A stretch of DNA of 64,000 nt, taken from assembly GCA_963854835.1 (NCBI GenBank), contig OY978530.1, positions 24,461,937 through 24,525,936 on the forward strand, given 5' to 3'. This stretch comes from Megamerina dolium (Eukaryota > Arthropoda > Insecta > Diptera > Megamerinidae). Positions 10,419-22,111 of the stretch are shown here, piece by piece. Made by a program: the position numbers and the translations under genes. The notes under the pieces were generated by a model, which made no database searches, had not been told where the DNA came from, and saw only the letters and a list, made by a program, of their open reading frames with translations. Position 1 is the first letter of the stretch. Each line of letters begins with the position of its first letter.

Positions 10419-13400
10419 TTAATTATTTGTTCGGTTGCAGAATTCTTCTACTTCCTTCCTCATAATAACATCACGCGTTATTTCAAGCATCTCTTTGTGG
10501 GGTATGTTCCACATTTCGAGTTCATCAATAAATTGGCGACCCAGTGTGGACATCCTCCTGCTTGCCAATGCAGGACACTGGCACACTATGTGCGCCGCTG
10601 TCTCTGCCTCTTCCATGCATAATCTGCAAATATCAGCATCCTCCCCATCAACAAGACCCATCTTGCTGAGGTGGTACCTGAAATTGCCATGCCCAGTTAT
10701 TAATGCAGTCAACCAGCTTAGAGTCATTCGTCCTAGACTGAGAGCCCACCCCAATTCACTGCCCTTTGATAGCCTCAACGAAGCCTTTGCCTGTCTACAA
10801 GTAGATAACTTCTCCCATCTCGTGAGATGAAGTTTCTTTATCCACTCTTCGACCTTTGCCTTCACCGTCCCGCTGCTGAGAGCAACTACTGGTTCCGGTC
10901 CATAAAATTCAGCTTCAGATCCTTGTCTAGCCAAGGAGTCTGCAGCTTCATTCTGTTCTATACCAATGTGTCCCTTCACCCACATAAGAGTAATCGCATT
11001 ACTACGAGCACACCCATTAAGTTTCTGAACACATTCGAGCGCCAACTTAGAAGATACCGTAGGTTGTTGCAGCCGCCTGACCACCGCCTGGTTATCGAGT
11101 GCTAGCAAGATTTTCTTACCTTGCACCTTTCCATCCAGTAGATGGTCTAGCGCATGCATTAGACCTAGCATTTCTGCTTGGTATACCGATACGTATCTTC
11201 CCAGATTCAGAGTGCATGCCAGTCCCAACTCTTTAGAGAAGATTCCAGCACCCGCTCTGCCATCCATTAATGAACCATCTGTAAAAATACTGATGTCATT
11301 TTCCTCACATACATCATGTGTGAGGCCGTCTTCAATGAGTGTTCTGTGTGACTTTTCAGTCATCTTCAGCCTACCCATTCCCTCCATTGGCATCTGCGCC
11401 TCCTTTACACTGCTATATAGCAGTGACAGGATGCCCCTGTGCCCCCTCTCTGTGCCGAATCCATACCAATTATTGGTTGTCTTCAGACGTAATGCTGTTA
11501 ATGCCGCTGACTTCATAATATGCAAGTCCAACGGCAGCAGCCCGAGAAAGACTTCCAATGCTTCTACTGGGGTCGTCCGGATAGCTCCGGTAATCCCAAT
11601 ACAAGCCATTCTTTTTACCCTATCTAACTTGCTTTTCGCGGTCTTTTGGGTGACCTTAGGCCACCAGACCACAGCAGCATATGTTATTAAGGGTCTGACC
11701 ATCGTTGTGTAGATCCAGTGCGCTGCTCTGGGAGTGATTCCCCACATGAGACCGAACACTCTCTTACACTGATGCAATACCCGCTTGCCCTTCTGAATCT
11801 TGTCATCGACGTGACTATTCCAAGTCAGCTTGTTATCCAGGATGACACCTAGATACTTTACTTCCTTGGATACGTTGATGTTCGATCCAAAAAGCCTAAG
11901 AGGGTCTATTGTTAGTCCAGTCCTCCTTTTAGTAAAGAGTACTGTTCCGACTTACTAGCATTTACAGAGAGACCTTGTTCCGTGCACCATCCTTCAACCA
12001 TTTTGAGTGCACCTCTCATGGTATCATAAATAGTGTCCAGGAACTTACCGCTCACCGTTACCGCTATGTCATCTGCATACCCGACGGTGTGTATGCCTTT
12101 TGAGTCCAGAAGCTGAAGTAGGGAATCGACCGTGATGTTCCAAAGGATGGGCGATAATACTCCCCCCTGTGGACACCCTTTGACTACCCTACCTCTGAGT
12201 CTGTAACTCCCATTTTGAAAGTGTATTGCCCTTTTCCTCAGCATGCTGTCCACCCACCTTATAATGGTTGGGCTGACTTCACGAGTAGCAAGGGCCATCC
12301 TTAGCTTATCGAAACCAATCCTATCGAAGGCACCTTCTATATCCATAAAAGTAGACATAGATATCCCTCCACAAGACAGTTCCCTCTCCGCTACGCGAAC
12401 GAGTTCGTGCAGGGCCGTTTCAGTGGATTTGCCAGCTCTGTACGCGTGCTGACACCTGCTCAGTGGTTTTGTCAGAAGCGTTGTCCTTTCCATGTAGTCC
12501 GCCAGTACTCCTTCCATACATTTAAGCAGAAAGGAGGTCAAGCTAACCGGCCGGAAAGATTTAGCCTCTGAGTAGTCCCTTTTTCCCGGCTTTGGAAGAA
12601 AGACAACCTTAGTCTCTCTCCATTGAGTCGGGATATATCCTGTAGCCAGGCAAGTAATAAATATTCCCAGAAGCCTGTCTACCAGAGCTTCTGCTCCCCA
12701 CTGAAGTAGGGCTGGAAATATCCCATCTGTACCCGCTGTTTTGAATGGTGACTATCCTTTCAGCTTCCAATCTTTCATTCCTGTTTGCACCCTTGCGGGT
12801 GGCTTCCCAAGGATCTTCCGATCTAAAGCTTCCTGGAAAATGCACCTCCATCAGTTATTTCAGTGACTCTCCGATTGTCTCTGTAAAGGATCCATTCGTT
12901 TTGCGAATTAATCCCAACTTTGACATCGGGTCCTTTGATATGATCCTCTGTAATCTACATACATCGGTCATATCTTGCATATTTGAGCAAAATTCCCTCC
13001 ACGTTTTCCTTTTACGGTTGCGTAGATCCCTTTTCTCTTCAGATCCCTTTTCTTTGACTTGTAGTCGTCCCATGCGTTGGGGTCCCCTTTCATGTGACGA
13101 TTAAAAGCCTTCCTTGTCTCCTTTTTCATGGATTCCAGTTCCCCATTCCACCATGGAGTGGGATCTCCTTCGTCCACTACCGTCAGAGGACATGAAGCTT
13201 CAAATGCTTTGATCATGGCTGAGCTGATAGCCCTCACCTGATACTCAACATCTGCGGTTGTTCTAGGTCTCTTAAACCTCCTTGGCAATAATTCCTCAAG
13301 ACCTTCGCAGTACCTTGTACAATCCGTTCGTTTCGGTATCCTTACCATTCTACAGTCGTTCCTATATCTTTTATCGGACGTAATCCCAAACTGAATGGCC

Positions 13401-13940
13401 CTGTGGTCCGACATGGTTAGTCTATCCACAACCCTCCAGTCCAAAATCCTATCCAACATTTTGACATTCGTCAGAGTAACATCAATAACCTCGCAACGAC
13501 GTGCGTCGACAAAGGTCGGTTCTGTTCCCCTATTGGCAACTTGTAGACCAAATCTTTCTATAAATTCGAGTAGACACTCTCCTCTATAGTTTTCATTGCT
13601 GCTGCCCCACACAGAACTGTGCGCATTGGCATCGCAGCCTAAGATCAGACCAACCCCATTACCATAACAGAATCTCACTAGAGCTTCCACCTCTCTCGAA
13701 GGTGGTTCGTCTGGAGAATCGTATGGAAGGTATGCTGATGCGATCATAAATGATCCCGCATCGTCACCTATTCTCACTATTGTGAGATCCGGTGAACACA
13801 AGTTAGACATTAGAATCGCACGTATCCCATGTCTAACTAAAATGCATGTCCTCAACTTCCCCTCTGTTTGTGGATAAAACAAAGTGGTCTTTTGTGCAGA
13901 TAGGCCTTTGATCCTTCCATGAAGAATCCAGGGCTCCTGA
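10419..13940 (-). pseudogene. LOA LINE ORF2: endonuclease, reverse transcriptase, RNase H
   Basis: The apurinic-type endonuclease (13,882-12,968) shows LGCDANAHSSVWG and TMSDHRAIQF. The linker 12,968-12,541 is broken by frameshifts. The reverse transcriptase (12,541-11,912) has AYRAGKSTETAL, FMDIEGAFDR, GCPQGGVLSPILWN and the catalytic YADDIAVTV. A frameshift near 11,920 leads to the thumb (KRVFGLMWG) and RNase H with IFTDGSLMDG, YQAEMLGLMHAL, LALDNQAVV and WVKGHIGIEQNEAAD, so all four acidic RNase H residues are present. The C-terminal motif is CRLCMEEAETAAHIVCQC. It would nick target DNA and copy element RNA. The 452-codon RNase H frame (11,777-10,419) is uninterrupted, but the whole ORF2 is not. 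Confidence 0.88.
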
Positions 13941-13958
13941 ACTAGTGCAATGTCAAGC

Positions 13959-15806
13959 TCATCCTAATCGAAGCTCCGCACCATCATTGCTGATGCTGCT
14001 TTGCTGTGGTGAATATTGAGTTGACACACATTTAGTGGTTCCTGGCGCGGGCCCACCTCCCGCCCTAATGGCTTCTCCCTTGCAGAATCTGCCACTAGCC
14101 CCACGCCAGGAGCTGCGTCGCACCCCTCTCACTGCATCCTTCTGGAATTTAACGACGGCCTGTTCAAGACCGCAGTTGAGTCTCGCCCCTGCGATCCTGA
14201 CGGCCTCCGCGTCCTCCTTAGGACACAGCACGGTGAGTACAACACCTGCCCTTTCTGCCTTGCCAAACCCTTCTGTGCGGATAACACTCCATTTGGAAGT
14301 GTCCTTCACACAGACGTTCTGGCGCTGCAGCCTTCTGAGGATGATGTCGCTGGCCACAGCATTGCCATGAGCAACAATCACCATCTTCCTCTTTGTCGAC
14401 AAGGCAGTTAGGCTGTCACATTTGAGCTTTGCACCCTCCCACAAACCGGTTAGTTGCTCCACTGTCTTGCACAGCCATTGCTTGGATAGCTGATTTTTGC
14501 ACCTTAGTACAATCAATCCGCTCTCCACCCTTGCCCTGCCGACAAATCCAATGTCATTGACATCGTCTTCAAGAGACTCCATGGCATCCAACAAAGATAC
14601 CTTGAAGGTACTCAGATGAGTATCCTCCAGAAGCCCCTCTAGTGACAAGTCCATGACTCCCATAACGAGGTCAGCTTCCGCTACTTGAGCGTAAGTCTTC
14701 CTCGCCCTGGTGGGCTCGCCCTTTGCCTGTTCAGCCCGACGTTTAGGCGCTCTGCCAAGACCGCTCGGCCCAGGTACCGCATGCGAGGACTGTGAGTCCG
14801 CTGGGTTAACAATCTTTCCAGATTGTCCACCCCGCTCATCACCTCCCGACGTCGGATTTCCCTGTCCCGTCGTTCCCAGAGCTACTCTACCCGTGTTAGG
14901 CTTGGGCCTCGAGCCCCTTTCGGAGCGACTAACGGCCTTTATAATTGGCCGTCCATCTCTCCGAGCATTTGCCCCTTTTGGTGTCTGCGTGGAAGAATTA
15001 TCAACCTTCTCAAGAGACGGTTGTCCATCCTTCCCAGCATCCACTCAATTGGCCCCTCCGTCGTCTTCGGATGAGGCTCCTCAGGCGTTGAACTTTTCAA
15101 AGTGGTTCCGGAGCTATCGCCCCTGAACCTCTTCCCCGAGTTCTCCATCTCCAAGGCCGACTCATCTTGCAGAAGTCCACTGAGTTGGCCCGAGAGCTGC
15201 TCAATGGTCTTCTCCGACGACTTCATGGCCTTTTTACGTTGTCTCTTTCGCTTCTGCTTCTCCCGTTTCTTCAACAGGATTCGCTCTGCTCTTGAGACTC
15301 CGTCCTCTTCGCTTACACCTGATAAAGCTAACGATTCCGCTCCACTAGGATCGTCTTCGTCCACACCATCAGATGTTCGGCCAGATGTTTTACGCTGCCT
15401 CCAAACCGGCTTCCCTGCCGACCTGGTGACACCGTCCTCTTTATTCAACACCGTCGCAGCCGCCGGCTTAGGTCTTCCGAAACCCGTTCCGTCCGCCGCA
15501 ACAGATGCTGCCATTGATTTTGGGCTGGCTAAAAGCTCGGCTTCTATGGAAGCCTCATTTTCCGCCATCCCCTCCACTACTTTTCCCGCCGTGGCTACCA
15601 GCACTACTTCGTATGAGGCAGTGCTGTCCGCCATTGCAGGAATTTCGTTCCGAGTTCCAGAGGTGGGAACGAGTGGTGCAGCTAACAGCTCGGCCTCTGG
15701 TGAAGCCTTATTGTCCGCCGTTCCTCCCGTTAACACCCCCGGAACCCCAGATCCAGTTTTTGGGTTTTTAGAATCAATCTTGTTCCCACGAGTTGCGAAG
15801 AAATAA
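13959..15806 (-). pseudogene. LOA LINE ORF1 (DUF4780-type RNA-binding protein)
   Basis: The C-terminal frame (15,044-13,959) contains KTYAQVAEADL followed by a globular part resembling the DUF4780 domain of LOA-type ORF1 proteins. The N-terminal part (15,736-14,939) is low-complexity, rich in Ala, Glu, Ser and Lys, with a basic stretch KKREKQKRKRQRKK that could bind nucleic acid or act as a nuclear signal. The two parts are in different frames and overlap near 14,940-15,044, so a frameshift is present. No ATG is obvious at the 5' end. ORF1 proteins coat the LINE RNA. Confidence 0.7.
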
Positions 15807-16165
15807 ATGTCCGCCTGCGCAGAGATTCGCAGTACGCAGGTAAGGCTAATTATTACGGAGGGCGCCAGGTATCCGTAAGCTCACGTTAGCGACTGGGCTA
15901 TTTGAAAAAGGGGCCCCCAGCCAGGCTGATTTTCGGCACGGATCGCTTAACACCATAATCCAGACCCTCACCTCCGACCATGATAAGAGTACGTTGCCGA
16001 ATGCTGTACTATTGAAGAGTAACAAACACTCACCAACTTACCCTTATCTTAACTAGATACCGCCTGACATCGTACAGGCTAAACTGTGGTATCTATTTCC
16101 AGTCGGCACCCTCGAGGCGGGTTCAGTGGAGGATTTTGCCGACCCATAGTCTTTGTATATCACAT

Positions 16166-17165
16166 TTATGTTATAATTCTATTAGTCTTCGATTTTTTTT
16201 CAATCTTAACATTTATTTCCCTAAGCCTCAACTTCTCCATTTCTATATTATTACGTTTTAGCTCTGCTAATTCCTCTTTTTTCAAATCATATAGCCTTTC
16301 TATAGAACGATATATTTTTTTTGTATTTTGCTGCTGGTCCTTCATGGCTTGGCAATTTTCTATTTGAATTTCCAGCTCTTCTGCAAGGACGTCAGCAGCA
16401 GCAGAGCTTTTTTCTGGGCGCAGTTCTCTGTGTGCGATTTGTTGTCTTTTTGGGGGAGGCTGAAATTCATTTTCCAGTGCGTCTTCTGCAACATCTGGCA
16501 ACAAGAACTTTTCTACGGCTTTTTCTGGTGTTTCTGGAACCCGCTTTTTCGAAGATGAGCAACCGAGTCCAAATGTTGTTGCCACACCTTCCACGGATTC
16601 CTGCATTGCAATTAATTTATAAATTGCATCTTCAGTGGCCGAAAAATGTTGCTCCGCATTAGGACCACCACCAGTTGCCTTACTGGCTTTTATATTTTGG
16701 GCTGCCTTGTGCCGCACGTATTTTTTTTTATCGGCCCACACCTGAAATATATTTAGCACATTAAGATACGTATGCATTGTCAGGGAGGATTTATCATTCT
16801 TACCTTCTTCCACTCGGACACACTTTTTGATGGTGGCCCTGCTGAATTTAATTCCACCTCCAAATTCCGCCAAAATCTAATGAGCTCCTCCCTGTTTTAT
16901 TTATAAATTCCACGCGAAATGTCGGGATGTGATTGCATTGCGTTTAGCATCATATCGAACTCAAACTTGTTCGTTGTTTTTGACCTGAAAGTAAGAATAA
17001 TGCCATAATAATATTTATAAAAGTAATAAATAATGTTATTTATTTAATAAATAACAATATTTATTCCATTTTCTACGAAAACAATTAAATACTTACATTT
17101 TTGCATACAACTCCCTTGCAAATAGTTGGCGGAATAATTTTCAATAAATGTCATCACATACTCCC
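16166..17165 (-). pseudogene. Myb/SANT-like partner protein of the Harbinger transposon
   Basis: Read on the minus strand, an exon near 17,165-17,098 (REYVMTFIENYSA) is followed by an intron (about 17,097-16,988, ending ctttcag). The next exon has EFDMMLNAMQSHPDISRG and RFWRNLEVELNSAGPP. A second intron (about 16,804-16,744, gtaagaatg to atatttcag) lies inside the conserved WKK-VWADKK junction. The last exon carries KATGGGP, characteristic of Myb/SANT-like Harbinger partners, and a C-terminal coiled coil (16,330-16,170, rich in Glu, Lys and Leu). The protein normally binds the transposon ends and brings the transposase to DNA. An in-frame stop near 16,897 and a frame slip near 17,120 suggest it is dead. 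Confidence 0.72.
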
Positions 17166-17358
17166 TTTTATTTACATTCGGAATGCCTACTTTTTCCCCA
17201 AGGAAGAAATTCCCGATTTCGAAGTTCGTTTAGAATTGGAGGAAAGGGAAAAGGGAAAAACCTTGTTTGTTTATTGCTTGTTGCTTATTTCGTTTTGATT
17301 CTTACTTTACCATGAGAAGTTCATATTAATGACTTGTATGTAACGAAAACAAACGAAT

Positions 17359-17705
17359 GGGTGCCGTGGCTCAGTAGTTAGTGTGTTGGCCCTCTGATCT
17401 GTAGGTCGTGGTTCAATCCCCGGCTGATGCATAACAAATTTAACATCGAAATGATTTTTCTTTCGAACGGTATCCACCTGTCGGCAAGCAATTGGCAATT
17501 TTTCCGACAGTAAAAACTTGCCATGAAAAAGCTTCTAAAAGAACTCTGTGACAAAGCTCAGAAAAAGTGATGTCATAAGGGTTCTGCCGTTCGGAACCGG
17601 CTAAAATAAGTAGGTCCCTTTTAATACTGTCCAAAATTTAACACGCACAACAGTAATGGAAGAGAAGTTCTGCCAAAGAGCCCTTCGGGGCTTATAAATG
17701 CCACA
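17359..17705 (+). mobile_element. tRNA-derived SINE, full length
   Basis: The 5' head has RNA polymerase III promoter boxes: A box tggctcagtag (17,366-17,376) and B box ggttcaatccc about 34 nt downstream. The roughly 270-bp body is shared with the other SINE copies (gaacggtatccacctgtcgg, ctctgtgacaaagctcag, gttctgccgttcggaacc), ending in gccacataat and an AT repeat. No clear target duplication was found for this copy. Confidence 0.88.
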
Positions 17706-17744
17706 TAATAATTATTATTATTGTATTAGAAAGTTGTATATATT

Positions 17745-17985
17745 GTATATATAGTATATAGTAGTTGTATATATTGTATTAGTATAGAGGACCCACCAAG
17801 TAAGTTGCGGCAATTAGAAGATTTATAGATTGTGAAGTTTATGGGGGTAGGTATTAACATATTATTTTGGAAATGAGTCTCCTGGAAACTTATAATTTGG
17901 GGCCTGATCCTTTTTCTAAGCAACTGTAGTTTGTTATGTTGTTCAAGTAGCCTCTGATGTTCCACTGCATAATTTGTAAGGCTAT
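17745..17985 (-). pseudogene. LINE endonuclease N-terminal scrap
   Basis: On the minus strand from about 17,980: a tryptophan/asparagine start like the MQWNIRG motif of Jockey/I-type endonucleases, then HNKLQLL, IISFQETHF (catalytic glutamate), INFTIYKS and a GGSSILI stretch. Only about 75 codons remain before a TAT/TAG-rich repeat. It is a 3'-truncated, frameshifted fragment. Confidence 0.6.
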
Positions 17986-17989
17986 TATC

Positions 17990-18394
17990 ATTGGTTAAAG
18001 TGAGAAAAGTTCGTAAACTATGGGAGATATAATATTTATAATACTGGTATTAATATAAAGTAACAAATAAAAAATATGTGTATATTAAGTAAAAGCATTA
18101 ATTAATAAAAGGTAAAGTATGAATTGAAATAATAAAATAATAGAATTTTGTATTTTGGATATTACTCAAATGGATTGTATCCGGTGTCATTTCTAGTTAT
18201 ACATGGTGATTTTTAGGCAACTTTCTTTTTGGCAAAACTATTTTTGGCAGCTCAGTTGTTTTCGTATAACATGTTACTGTTAAGCATGTTCAGCTTGGTC
18301 TATAATTTAATCATGAATCGACTTACAAACGAATTATTGAATTGTATTATCAAAATTCATGCACGGTTAAGAAAGTGCATTGTACACTTTTTTA
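17990..18394. other. AT-rich stretch, no gene recognised
   Basis: No domain was recognised. The last part (about 18,230-18,394) may belong to the decayed 5' end of the transposase remnant that follows. Confidence 0.35.
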
Positions 18395-18925
18395 CTGGAA
18401 AATTCTATTCAGCGACGAAGCTCATTTTTGGTTGAATGGATACGTGAACAATCCAAATTGACGTATTTGATGTGAAGAGCAGCCAGAAGAACTGCCAATG
18501 CACCCCGAAAAATGCACTGCTTGGTATGGATTATGGGCCAGTGGCAGCATTGAGCCGTACTTTTTTAAAGACGACGAAAACAGGAACGTTAATGTGAATG
18601 GCGCGCGCTACCGTGCGATGATTATAAACTTATTTTTGCCAAAAATGAAAGAGCTAGACTTGGCTGGAATGTGGTTTCAAAAAGACGGTGCTACATGCTA
18701 TACAACACGCGAAACAATGGCCCAATTGAGAGACGAGTTCAATGAACGGTTTATTTCACTTTTTCCAGTGCGTCAACGGTTGACGCACTGATATTGAAGA
18801 ATTTATTCGTGAGACACCGGCCGATATGTGGGAGAGAGTATGACAAAATTGGACCCAGCGTATGAACCATTTGAGGCGCAGCCGTGGTCAATATTTACAT
18901 GAAATCCTGTTTAAACATTGAATTA
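18395..18925 (+). pseudogene. mariner/IS630-type transposase C-terminal remnant
   Basis: Across frames one reads FSDEAHFWLNGY (first catalytic Asp), LPMHPEKCTAWYGLWASG, IEPYFFKDDENRNVNVNG, MWFQKDGATCYT (second Asp) and, after an internal deletion near 18,785, IEEFIRETPADMWERV. This is the IS630-Tc1-mariner fold of a family common in insects. The third acidic residue and the N-terminal DNA-binding domain are lost. aataaagatttcat near 18,947 may be its polyadenylation signal. It is not the same family as the intact element at 40,793. Confidence 0.8.
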
Positions 18926-18929
18926 TATA

Positions 18930-19195
18930 GATCGTTCTATCGACTCAAATAAAGATTTCATACATTTCTCTAAATATTATTTGTTTTTTTTTTAATCAAA
19001 TCCGAAGGCTCTTAAAAATCATAGTGTATATAGTTAAGAAAACCAAAGCTAGAATAATGATATGTAAATAGTGTTAAGAATTAATGAAAATTAAAATATG
19101 ATTTAGTATTTGTAAAATTAGAAACTAGAAAAACTTACAGAGCTGGACCATGAAAAATTAAAAAACAAAACGGCGAAAATTTTTTAATAAATATT
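18930..19195. other. AT-rich spacer
   Basis: No coding or repeat structure recognised. Confidence 0.35.
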
Positions 19196-19509
19196 AATAT
19201 ATATGGTCTGGTGGTGTTTTCACAAGGTAACGTGTCTAACTGCCTCAACCGGGTGGGGCTAGCGCAATCCTTGTTGAACTCATCGCAAGTCAACTCACTG
19301 GCTGTCATGTAGTTTGATCTGAGCGCTATGTTATGATACCTTTATGTGTTAATGAGGGGTAGTCATGTAGCTTACTCTGCTTACTATGTGATGTCGTCTT
19401 CATTATTATTAATGGGGGCCCTCCATGTGGCGACCACCGGGCAACGTCTTCCTGGCACCCGCTGGGAGGCGGCTGAAGTGAGTGTCGAAAATCTCCTCGG
19501 TTAGAGGTT

Positions 19510-20586
19510 GTGCGTTGGGTTTGGGACCCGCCACATAAAAAAACTTGCCCAGTGAATGATATAAAAATGCCTCGGAAACGGACTACCCCCTTTGTTGATG
19601 ACCCCCGCAAACGAAAAAAGGACAATGATTTACGGATATGCACCTGGAATGTCCGATCCCTTTATAGGGAGGGTGCCTCTATCCAGCTGGTTGATGTCCT
19701 CGAAAAATACAGAGCTGACATCACCGCTCTCCAGGAAATGCGATGGACAGGACAGGGCTGCTCCAAAAGAGCGTCCTGTGACATCTACTACAGTTTCCAT
19801 GCTGAAAGGCACGAATTAGGATGTGGATTTTTGGTCAGCAAGAGACTACGACATCTTGTCTCACAGTTCACGCCTGTGAACGAACGGCTGGCCACAATCT
19901 GCATCAAGGCAAAATTTTTCAACATCAGCCTTATATGTGCCCAGGCTCCGACGGATGAGAAGGACAATATGACCAAGGAGAGCTTCTTTCAGCGCCTCGA
20001 AGAAGCTTATGACCGCTGCCCCCGCCACGATATCAAAATCGTGGTTGGCGACTTTAATGCCAGGGTGGGCAAGGAAGGTACCTTTGGTCCAACTGTCGGA
20101 AAATTCAGCCTCCACCAGAACACCTCCGATAACGGAATGAGGCTGATCGACTTCGCCGCAGCACGAAACATCGTAATTGGTGGTACCAGATTCCAGCATC
20201 TCGACATCCACAAAGCGACATGGCTGTCTCCAGATCAACGTACAAGAAACCAAATTGATCATGTGGTGATTGACGAAATGCATGCATCCAGTGTGATGGA
20301 CGTGAAATCGATCCATGGTGCCAACATCGACCCGGATCACTACCTTGTTGCAGCTAAGGTGCGCACACGCTTATGTGTCGCAAATAACAAGAGAAGTCCC
20401 AGACAGAGAAAGCTCGACGTCAGTAAGCTGCGATCACCAGAGACAGCAGATACATTTGCCACTCGACTATCGGATCTGCTTATGCAGAACACTCCCCCAC
20501 TTGATGATACATGCGCACGGTGGACACATATATCCCACTCCATGACTACTGCTGCCGAGGAGGTAGAGTCGAGTGTGAGGAGATAG
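19510..20586 (+). pseudogene. RTE LINE endonuclease domain
   Basis: A continuous 358-codon frame. LRICTWNVRSLYR and ITALQEMRWTGQG are the first endonuclease motifs, followed by VVGDFNARVG, RNQIDHVVID and DPDHYLVAAKVR, the Asp/His pair that completes the active site. This is the apurinic-type nuclease that nicks the target before reverse transcription. The natural start may be an internal methionine (MPRKR, 19,567). The frame ends before the reverse transcriptase, where a frameshift near 20,580 occurs. Confidence 0.88.
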
Positions 20587-22110
20587 AGATGTGTACCGAC
20601 AAGAATGAGACTCGAAAATTCTTCGAAAAGATCAAGCGCCTGAGTGGAGGTTTAAATCCCGGAGCCTCTTCTTTTCGTGATGGAAATGGGAATCTGGTTA
20701 CAGATGTCCAGAGTGTACTGAGCCTATGGAGGGAACACTTCTCCACGTTACTGAATGGCGATGCTACGAACAATTCCGCCAGTGGAGGAGATTGCCCGAT
20801 AACCCCAATTACAGATGATGGTGTTGATGTTCCACCACCCGACTATGACGAAGTTGAAACGGCCATTTTAAGGCTGAAGAACAACAAAGCTGCAGGTGGT
20901 AATGGCCTGCCTCCGAGTTGTTTAAGACCGCAGGCGATGAGCTGCTCACCCGCATGCACCAGCTCATAAGCAGAATATGGTCGGATGAAAGCATGCCTGA
21001 TGATTGGAGGCTCAGTGTTCTCTGTCCTGTACATAAAAAAGGAGATCCCATAATTTGCGCCAACTACCGTGGAATAAGTCTCCTGAGCATCGCATACAAG
21101 GTTCTATCGAGCGTACTGTGTGAAAGGTTGAAGCCTGTGCTCAGCAACCTGATTGGACCTTATCAGTGTGGCTTGAGACCTGGTAAATCCACCATCGACC
21201 AGATTTTCACACTGCGTTAAATCCTGGAGAAGACCCAAGAAAAACAGATCGACACACACCACCTATTTGTTGATTATAAAGCCGCTTTCGACAGTCCGGT
21301 AAGGGATTACCTCTACGCAACAATGTCTGAGTTCGGTATCCTTTGAAAGCTCATTCGACTTTGCAGAATGACACTGCATAACTCCTGTTGTGCACTGAAA
21401 ATTGGGAAGGACCTCTCCACACCGTTTAGTACCGAACGGCGTTTCAGACAATGTGATTCGTTATGGTGCGACTTCTTCAATCTTATTATGGAGAAATAAT
21501 ACGAGCTGCTGATCTACGACATAATGGCACTATCTTCAACAAAAGTGTCATGCTGTTAGCGTATGCCGACGATATTGACATAATCGGCATGAACACGCGA
21601 GCAGTCAGTGCAGCATTCTCAGAGTTGGAAAGAGAGTCGCGTCGGATGGATCTCACGGTGAACGAGGGCAAGACGAAGTATCTAGTGTCAACAAACAAAG
21701 AGTCCCGGCGTCTTGGACAGCACGTCACTGTTGAAAACTACGCTTTGTCCATCTTGGAACCAGCATTAACAGCAGTAATGACATCAACCTGGAGATATTA
21801 CGAAGGATCACTCTTGCAAACAGGTGCTACTTTGGGCTAAGTAAGCAATTGAGAAGTTGAGCTCTCTCTCGAAGAACTAAACTACACTCTACAAGTATCT
21901 CATCATGCCTGTCCTAACATATGGCGCTGAAGCCTGGACAATTTCCACCTCCGATGAGAGAATGCTCGGAGTTTTTGCGGTAGCTAGGTCATGTCGAGTG
22001 AAAGGAAGAACACGCTCCAGCTAAGAAGGTGTTATATTCGGAACCCGCTGGAGGACGACGCAGAAGAGGAAGACCTCACCTCCGGTGGAAAGACCAAGTA
22101 CTGGAGAACC
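20560..22110 (+). pseudogene. RTE LINE reverse transcriptase domain
   Basis: Pieces in successive frames: LRLKNNKAAGGNGLPPS (20,868-20,920), HKKGDPIICANYRGISLL (about 21,033-21,085), QCGLRPGKSTIDQIF, a stop at 21,218-21,220, then LFVDYKAAFDS, and LAYADDIDIIG (catalytic Asp pair, near 21,557-21,590). At least three frame changes and one stop are present. The region continues to 22,110, where the Jockey-clade element is inserted; its last codons lie at 24,243-24,345. Confidence 0.85.
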
Positions 22111-22111
22111 T
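22101..22111. repeat. Target-site duplication, left copy
   Basis: ctggagaacct here and at 24,233-24,243 flank the Jockey-clade LINE. Joining across them gives continuous RTE coding sequence. Confidence 0.85.

Larger units (their letters stand above)
10380..16120 (-). mobile_element. LOA-clade LINE with RNase H
   Basis: A near full-length non-LTR retrotransposon read right to left: ORF1 (about 15,800-13,959), ORF2 endonuclease (about 13,925-12,968), reverse transcriptase (12,600-11,000), RNase H and a terminal Cys/His motif (to 10,419). RNase H plus this endonuclease type points to the LOA clade rather than R1. Its GC content is visibly higher than the surrounding AT-rich DNA. It lies between the two convergent Harbinger genes. 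Both ORFs have frameshifts. Precise ends and target duplication were not determined. Confidence 0.85.
2060..17285. mobile_element. PIF/Harbinger DNA transposon containing nested insertions
   Basis: This element is inferred from its two hallmark genes in convergent orientation: a DDE transposase (+, 8,476-10,142) and a Myb/SANT-like protein (-, about 17,160-16,166). If the BEL/Pao element is removed at its cctcc target site, the left edge reads ttcctcctattctaaac. The reverse complement of the right edge near 17,240 reads ttcctccaattctaaac. These are near-identical inverted repeats, each preceded by a ttccc motif. A LOA LINE (10,380-16,120) and a 455-bp insert (9,097-9,551) also interrupt it. 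The outer ends and the 3-bp target duplication expected for this superfamily were not pinned down, so the limits are approximate. Confidence 0.6.

Noticed and set aside
14035..15806. Long plus-strand open frames, up to 234 codons
   Set aside because: Shadows of the GC-rich LOA ORF1 on the minus strand; no domain of their own.
17440..17634. Minus-strand frames (also 32,347-32,541 and 48,459-48,653) with similar protein sequence
   Set aside because: They are antisense readings of the SINE body; similarity comes from the repeat, not from a gene family.
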